64,000 bases of DNA from Papaver somniferum (Eukaryota > Streptophyta > Magnoliopsida > Ranunculales > Papaveraceae). The notes under the pieces are model-generated. The model was not told where the DNA came from. It saw only the letters and a program-made list of their open reading frames with translations, and searched no databases. The DNA lies in assembly GCF_003573695.1 (NCBI RefSeq), contig NC_039361.1, positions 91,964,149-92,028,148 of the forward strand. Direction: 5' to 3'. Positions 59,499 to 64,000 of the stretch are shown here, in pieces (position 1 is the first letter of the stretch; each line of letters opens with the position of its first letter). The translations under genes were made by a program, and so were the position numbers.

Positions 59499-60100
59499 CC
59501 TAATTTAATTAAATTATTAACACTAAATAAATAAGGGTTATTTAGTCATTACGAAAATATTTCTGATATGGGGTTTTTGAAATTACTAACGGGTAATCCA
59601 TTTTTATCATATTAGTGAAGCCCTTCTATTGAAATTTGAATCCCTTATATTAGGTTTCCTCGTTTAATCAACAACTATCATGACCAACTTTTTTGTATGG
59701 TTTAATATTTAGGATATTTTATTTTGGACTAGATTTTGGTTTTAAGGCTTAGGATTTTGGAGAAAACGATGAGGAGGTAATGCTCAACGTGTGTGGAAAA
59801 TTTGTGTGATCGCAGGATAATTTAGTCCGGCTTGTACAATTATACTGAATCATTAATGGTTAATGAGTCTGATTAGGATTTATGCACTCCTCAATTTTCG
59901 CTCTCCTCAATTTATGCACTCCTGAACTCCTCTTTTATTTCATTTTGCCTTTTTTCTATGTGAAAAATACTATAATCCCCCTACTATATGGTTTCAATAT
60001 ATAGGAGCCCCACCAAATGGATCCTTCATTATCAACTCCATACTTTAGGAAAATGATATTACTAGACCGAAAATATCAAATTTTCTTTCAGATCTGACCC
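59499..60100. other. A/T-rich spacer right of element C
   Basis: No coding sequence or clear repeat end seen. Confidence 0.5.
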
Positions 60101-60141
60101 ATAATTATATTATGTATTTTAGTATTGGAAAAATTACCCTT

Positions 60142-60700
60142 TACTATATAATATATATACAGGAGGAATACCATCAGATTTTTTTCATTTCTCTATTCTC
60201 TTTCTCTCTCTTCTACATTCTCTTGTCTCTCGGCTCCAGCGAAATAATTTCTAGGGTTACTTTTTTTGATTTTCATTTATGTACTCTCTCTAATTTTCCA
60301 TTGTAAATCAGTGGATTTTAAGTTAATTAGCTGATTCGAAAAATTCAGGTAAGATTCGAGTTATTTTTCAGTTCTATTTTTCGAAAAATTCAGGTAAGAT
60401 TTTAGTACTGATATAGTTTTGGTTTCTGTTTTGGTGATTTTATTCCGATCGGTAAAGAAGAAGAACGGCTTGATTCTTTTCTGATTCAATCAAGTGGTTT
60501 TAGTTGGTTCAATGCTACTTCAGGTAAAGATTTGATTCAATAGGTTTTGCTCATTATTAATTATCTTTATCTAGTTTTGATTGATTCTATTCAGATCGGA
60601 AAAGAAGAACAACATGATTTTTCCTGAATCAATCGATTCTCGTATTTCGAATCTAGGTACGTTTTGTAAGTTCTAGATCTGGCTTGATTTGTTCGAATTT
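60142..60700 (+). promoter_or_regulatory. Promoter-like and 5' leader-like region of the PRP39-type fragment
   Basis: A TATA-rich stretch (60142-60160) is followed by a CT-rich leader (60186-60235) and CTAGGGTTAC, a layout common in plant gene 5' ends. Two copies of TTCGAAAAATTCAGGTAAGA (about 60335 and 60380, 45 bp apart) each present a CAG/GTAAGA donor, suggesting a leader intron. Inference only. Confidence 0.35.
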
Positions 60701-61122
60701 TTTGATTCGTATGGGTAGTTTGAAACTTAGAAATTGTGCAAGTGTATGAGATGAGTTTTAGACTAGCAAGTTTGTGAATGTGATTAATGTTATTTTGTTG
60801 TGGTTAGTGCTTTTATAAACTACTGTGTGTATAATTTGTATATCGTATCTGGTTCTAGTCATGGTAAGAAGGAAGTTTCTCACTTTGATGATGATACACA
60901 ACATGTGTAACTTGCGTCTACACATCCAAATTGCATGTGTAACTTGCCTTTACACATCCAATTAGCATGTGTAACTTTCCTCTACACATCCATTATATAT
61001 AATTTGTTAGTCAGTTTCGGAAAAAAAAATTATTGGTTTGTTTGGTTCTCCGTTATGTTATTTACTTGTTCAATTATGGAATCATCTGATTGCTGCTTCA
61101 TTAGTTATCTCGAACTACAATA

Positions 61123-61768
61123 ATGGGAGATAGCCAAACTCTAGTTACTCAGCCCTTTGCTGATATGGAGTACCTGTCTGGTGATTATAAGCATGTGGCC
61201 TCAAATGCCAATATAATTATGCATGAAGCACCTATTACCTCAGTTGAAGATGGGGGTAAACTACAGATATTACCCAAGAAAACTTGCAACCTGGAACAAC
61301 TAATCACGACGCGAATGGAAACATTCAACATACATCTGGAGAGGCTGCTAGCAAGCAACCGTTGGAGGCTGATTCTGGTATGTTTCTCATTTTCTTTTCA
61401 TTACCTGAGATTTCTATTCTCTCAATAATCCTTTGTTCAGTCCCATATCTTCGTGCAAGTACATTCTGTTGGAAGTTGTTATCTAGGTTTGTGCGAAACT
61501 TGTGTGACATGAAATGAGAAAATATAACTATTAAATTATAAGCATTAGACAAGGAAAAATGATATCATATGGTTACAGTGAGGATACTACTGGTTAATGA
61601 TTTTATCATGTCTAACGTCTCAGCGGTTCCTAAGTCATCGCCAGTTACCTAACGTTTCAGCAGTTTCTATTGCACAAGAACGACTATGGAGCGTAGTCAA
61701 GTCCAGATCATTAGATTTTAATGCTTGGACCATACTAATTAATTGAAGAGACGGAGAAGGTGGCAGAG
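61123..61768 (+). pseudogene. PRP39-like (U1 snRNP-associated splicing factor) gene fragment, two exons
   Basis: Exon 1 (61123-61377) starts MGDSQTLVTQPFADMEYLSG and, after a frame change near 61270, ends TSGEAASKQPLEADS at a GGTATG donor. Exon 2 (61661-61768) follows GTTTCAG and continues in phase with AVSIAQERLWSVVKSRSLDF then NAWTILI, ending GCAGAG/GTATGT. The LW-x-IV-x-SLDFNAWT-x-LIEETEKVA pattern is that of the first HAT-repeat region of plant PRP39 proteins, which help U1 snRNP pick 5' splice sites. A duplicated AATT before GAAGAG shifts the frame inside the EETEKVAE segment. No later HAT exons follow. It is a fragment, possibly carried by a transposon. Identification rests on the exon-2 motif. 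Confidence 0.55.
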
Positions 61769-62197
61769 GTATGTTCACTCGTATATTGCAGCTCATATGT
61801 CATATACTCTAAAGTTACCAGTGTAACGATGCTAAGGAACTAATCATGGAAGTAGTTGCTTGATACTGAAACCATAACAAAAAAAACTTTAGAGTATATG
61901 ACACATGGATTCTAATTTAGATGCATGTGTAGCTGGAAGTTACACTGTATATATGGATGTGTATCTGCAAGTTACACATGCTAATTGAATGTGTAGCTTA
62001 TAGTTACATATGTGTTTTCACTGAACTGTTGGATACATATGTCATATATGGATGTGTAATTCTCAGTTACACTAGTCAGGTGCATGTGTAACTCCTAATT
62101 ACACATGCTAAGGTAAGTTATCGACTTCCTTTCCGTGATCTTTTATACTATGACTGTTGTGGCTGAACAAACAAAAGCAATTGCAAGCACTTAATTC

Positions 62198-62278
62198 CTA
62201 CCCCCATTACGGAGACATCACTTCCAAAACACCCAAGGTCTTATCTTCGTGGTTGACATCAACGATTGTGATTGTGTT
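62198..62278 (+). pseudogene. ARF-family small GTPase fragment
   Basis: One frame reads [20 protein letters not shown] then INDCDCV. It matches the conserved ARF1 segment around switch II to the start of the next helix ([25 protein letters not shown]). ARF GTPases drive vesicle coat assembly at the Golgi. Two Arg codons of the DRDRV motif read Cys (TGT), as expected from C-to-T decay at methylated CpG. No G1, switch I or NKQD region is found nearby, so only about 27 codons of a dead copy remain. Confidence 0.7.
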
Positions 62279-62868
62279 ATCTTCCAATTGCTTGACAGAG
62301 CTTCCCTGCACCTATTCAATACATCAACAACTTATTTGCTGCCTGGGTTTAATCTCAAATTTTCTTTCTTTTGCTCATCTTTAAGTCATATATCTTTAAG
62401 TTATATGGATGTGTAGATACTAGTTACACATGTTAATTGGATGTGTAACTGAATATACATTGTTGTATGTACTGTTCATTTTAATCTTATAAATACTGAT
62501 TGCTTGTTGTTATATTTCAGGTTTCAAATAACTTCATAAAAGCTAATTGTTTAAATGTGGTAATGGTCTCGCTGGAATTGGAATTGACGTTGAATACACA
62601 AATCAGATGCATGTGTAACTCTCAATTACACTAGATAGATGTATATGTAACTCTCAATTACACCAGACAGAAGTGTGTGTAACTTCTAGTTACACATGCT
62701 AAGAAATTACTTTAAACGAATATTAAAGTAATACATGTATTTTTTGTATGCGTTCTTTTTTATGTCTATTTTTTGATGTGTAACTTTGCATTACACGTGT
62801 TATAAGGATGTGTAACTTCTGGATACACATGTCATATGCATGTGTAACTTCTATTTACACATACACAC

Positions 62869-63015
62869 TATACTTTAATAATTTTGGGCATGGATTTAAT
62901 AGTTTTGACTTAAATTTAAATTTTATTTAATTTGGGGTTTCACAATATATAAAAGGGCATGAATGTCTTTTAATAACTACGGGCCTAGATTTAAACTTAT
63001 TTTAATTAAGGGCCT
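62869..63015. other. A/T-rich spacer
   Basis: Nothing recognised. Confidence 0.4.
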
Positions 63016-64000
63016 CATATTATGGGTTACTAGTAGGTTTATAAACAATACCTACGACTATGTCAAACTGCAAGTGCACAACATCTATGGTAGACATGTC
63101 AAATACAAGTCGATCCCACAAAGACAAGGTGGGTGTAGAGTCGATTCAAAAATCTTACTAAACTGATTCAATGATAAGTAACACAAAAATCGGGGTTTGT
63201 TGTGTCGATACGACGAAGATATTGGTAAAGATTACAACAGCAAAATAAAGAAGCAATAACAAAGATGTTAACACTGAGAATAAAGGCACAAGGATTGTCA
63301 AATCCACCACTAATTCCTACTATGTATTCAACTAATTATACTACTCTTGTCCTTGTAACAGATAAGGAAGAAGTGTCAAGTCTATCACTTACCTAAGGTA
63401 TTTCACCAATGGATAGTTCAATCGCAACTAAGGTATCAATCTGGAGCACTAATTGTCTAATTAAGCACTAATTGTCTAAGGCATGAGCTGCAGCACAATC
63501 AACACATTTTTATCCTAAATACAATGGATACATGGCATACACTGTGAGAGCAAATCACTGAAGCACTAAGATTGAATCTATCCTAGAACAATATGAACAT
63601 TCAATTGGATGTTTTTTACAGAGAAGACAACCCTATTTATACACCAATTTTTTTCTCTCAATCCTTCTTCAATTTGACAATTAATAATAACCCCTCACCA
63701 ACAATATTTTATTGACTTTCTTTGTCTTCAATTTCTCTGCAACTTCATTAAATTGATGCTCCCCTACTTGTACAACTAACCATAACTATATCTCTCTAAA
63801 TGTTATCTTCTAGGGTAACTGTTCTTGATAAAATTAGAGATAAGATAGAGAGAGATGAATAATTAGGATTTAATGGTAGCGTTAATGATGGTGAAACTGT
63901 GCTCAGTGTACGGAGAAGTTATTGAAGGTGCTGGCTCTGTGAAATGGAGAAGAAGATGAAATGGAATTGGTCTGGTTTTTCTCGACTATGGGAAATAATA
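63016..64000. other. Unassigned right end, LTR-like signature
   Basis: TGCAAGTGCACAAC...GTAGACATGTCAAATACAAG and TCGATCCCACAAAGACAAGG (63070-63128) resemble words often seen at the edges of plant LTR retrotransposons. No second LTR, PBS or TSD is inside the window. No gene seen. Confidence 0.3.

Larger units (their letters stand above)
60896..62868. repeat. Dispersed family of imperfect palindromes, core TGTGTAAC...GTTACACA
   Basis: About 16 copies of a 25-28-bp unit such as GTGTGTAACTTCTAGTTACA + CATGC. They sit in clusters with roughly 30-bp period: 60896-60990 (3), 61917-62116 (5), 62403-62462 (2), 62603-62700 (3) and 62772-62868 (3). The two arms are inverted repeats of each other. No such unit is seen elsewhere in the window. 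Confidence 0.85.

Overview
The window is flowering-plant nuclear DNA, almost certainly from a large-genome eudicot. Evidence is plant-type GT-AG introns, a PLATZ gene edge, and stacked Ty3/gypsy, TRIM, LINE, MULE, hAT and mariner-like elements. No prokaryotic, viral or organellar genes are visible, and the species cannot be fixed from sequence alone. Most of the 64 kb is a nest of LTR retrotransposons whose boundaries can be read from TG...CA ends and target-site duplications (TSDs).

Layout. 1-8875 is older host flank: two exons of a PLATZ zinc-binding transcription factor running off the left edge (minus), a fragment resembling a RAD21/SCC1 cohesin kleisin, a frameshifted mariner-like transposase, a 5'-truncated LINE with a perfect 17-bp TSD, and a 933-bp MULE-type element with about 137-bp terminal inverted repeats and a 9-bp TSD. 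8876-42734 is element T, a minus-strand Ty3/gypsy element of Tat type (gag, protease, RT, two RNase H domains, integrase) that carries a spliced plus-strand gene between integrase and its 3' LTR. T was split by two later insertions. Element B (10674-21971) is non-autonomous and rich in minisatellites, with a solo LTR inside its left LTR. Element A (34394-42663) is a gag-only element inside T's 5' LTR and holds a related solo LTR. Removing A and B leaves T about 14.3 kb long.

42740-43063 is a short stretch of pre-insertion DNA. 43069-59493 is element C, with 730-bp LTRs and an ACTAA TSD. Its degenerate interior carries a small hAT element and a tandem TRIM array (four LTRs, three interiors). 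The right part of C's interior has been replaced by a 4-kb copy of C's own left flank, which includes the nested-insertion junctions of A and T. Flank copies are more alike than C's two LTRs, so the duplication is younger than C.

59499-64000 is non-LTR sequence. It holds a broken two-exon fragment resembling the splicing factor PRP39, a decayed ARF GTPase fragment, and about 16 copies of an imperfect palindromic motif built on TGTGTAAC/GTTACACA.

No complete functional protein-coding gene is contained in the window. The PLATZ gene is the only locus that looks intact as far as it is visible. Order of events inferred from nesting: T first, then B and A into T, solo LTRs into B and A, C next to T, then the flank duplication inside C.
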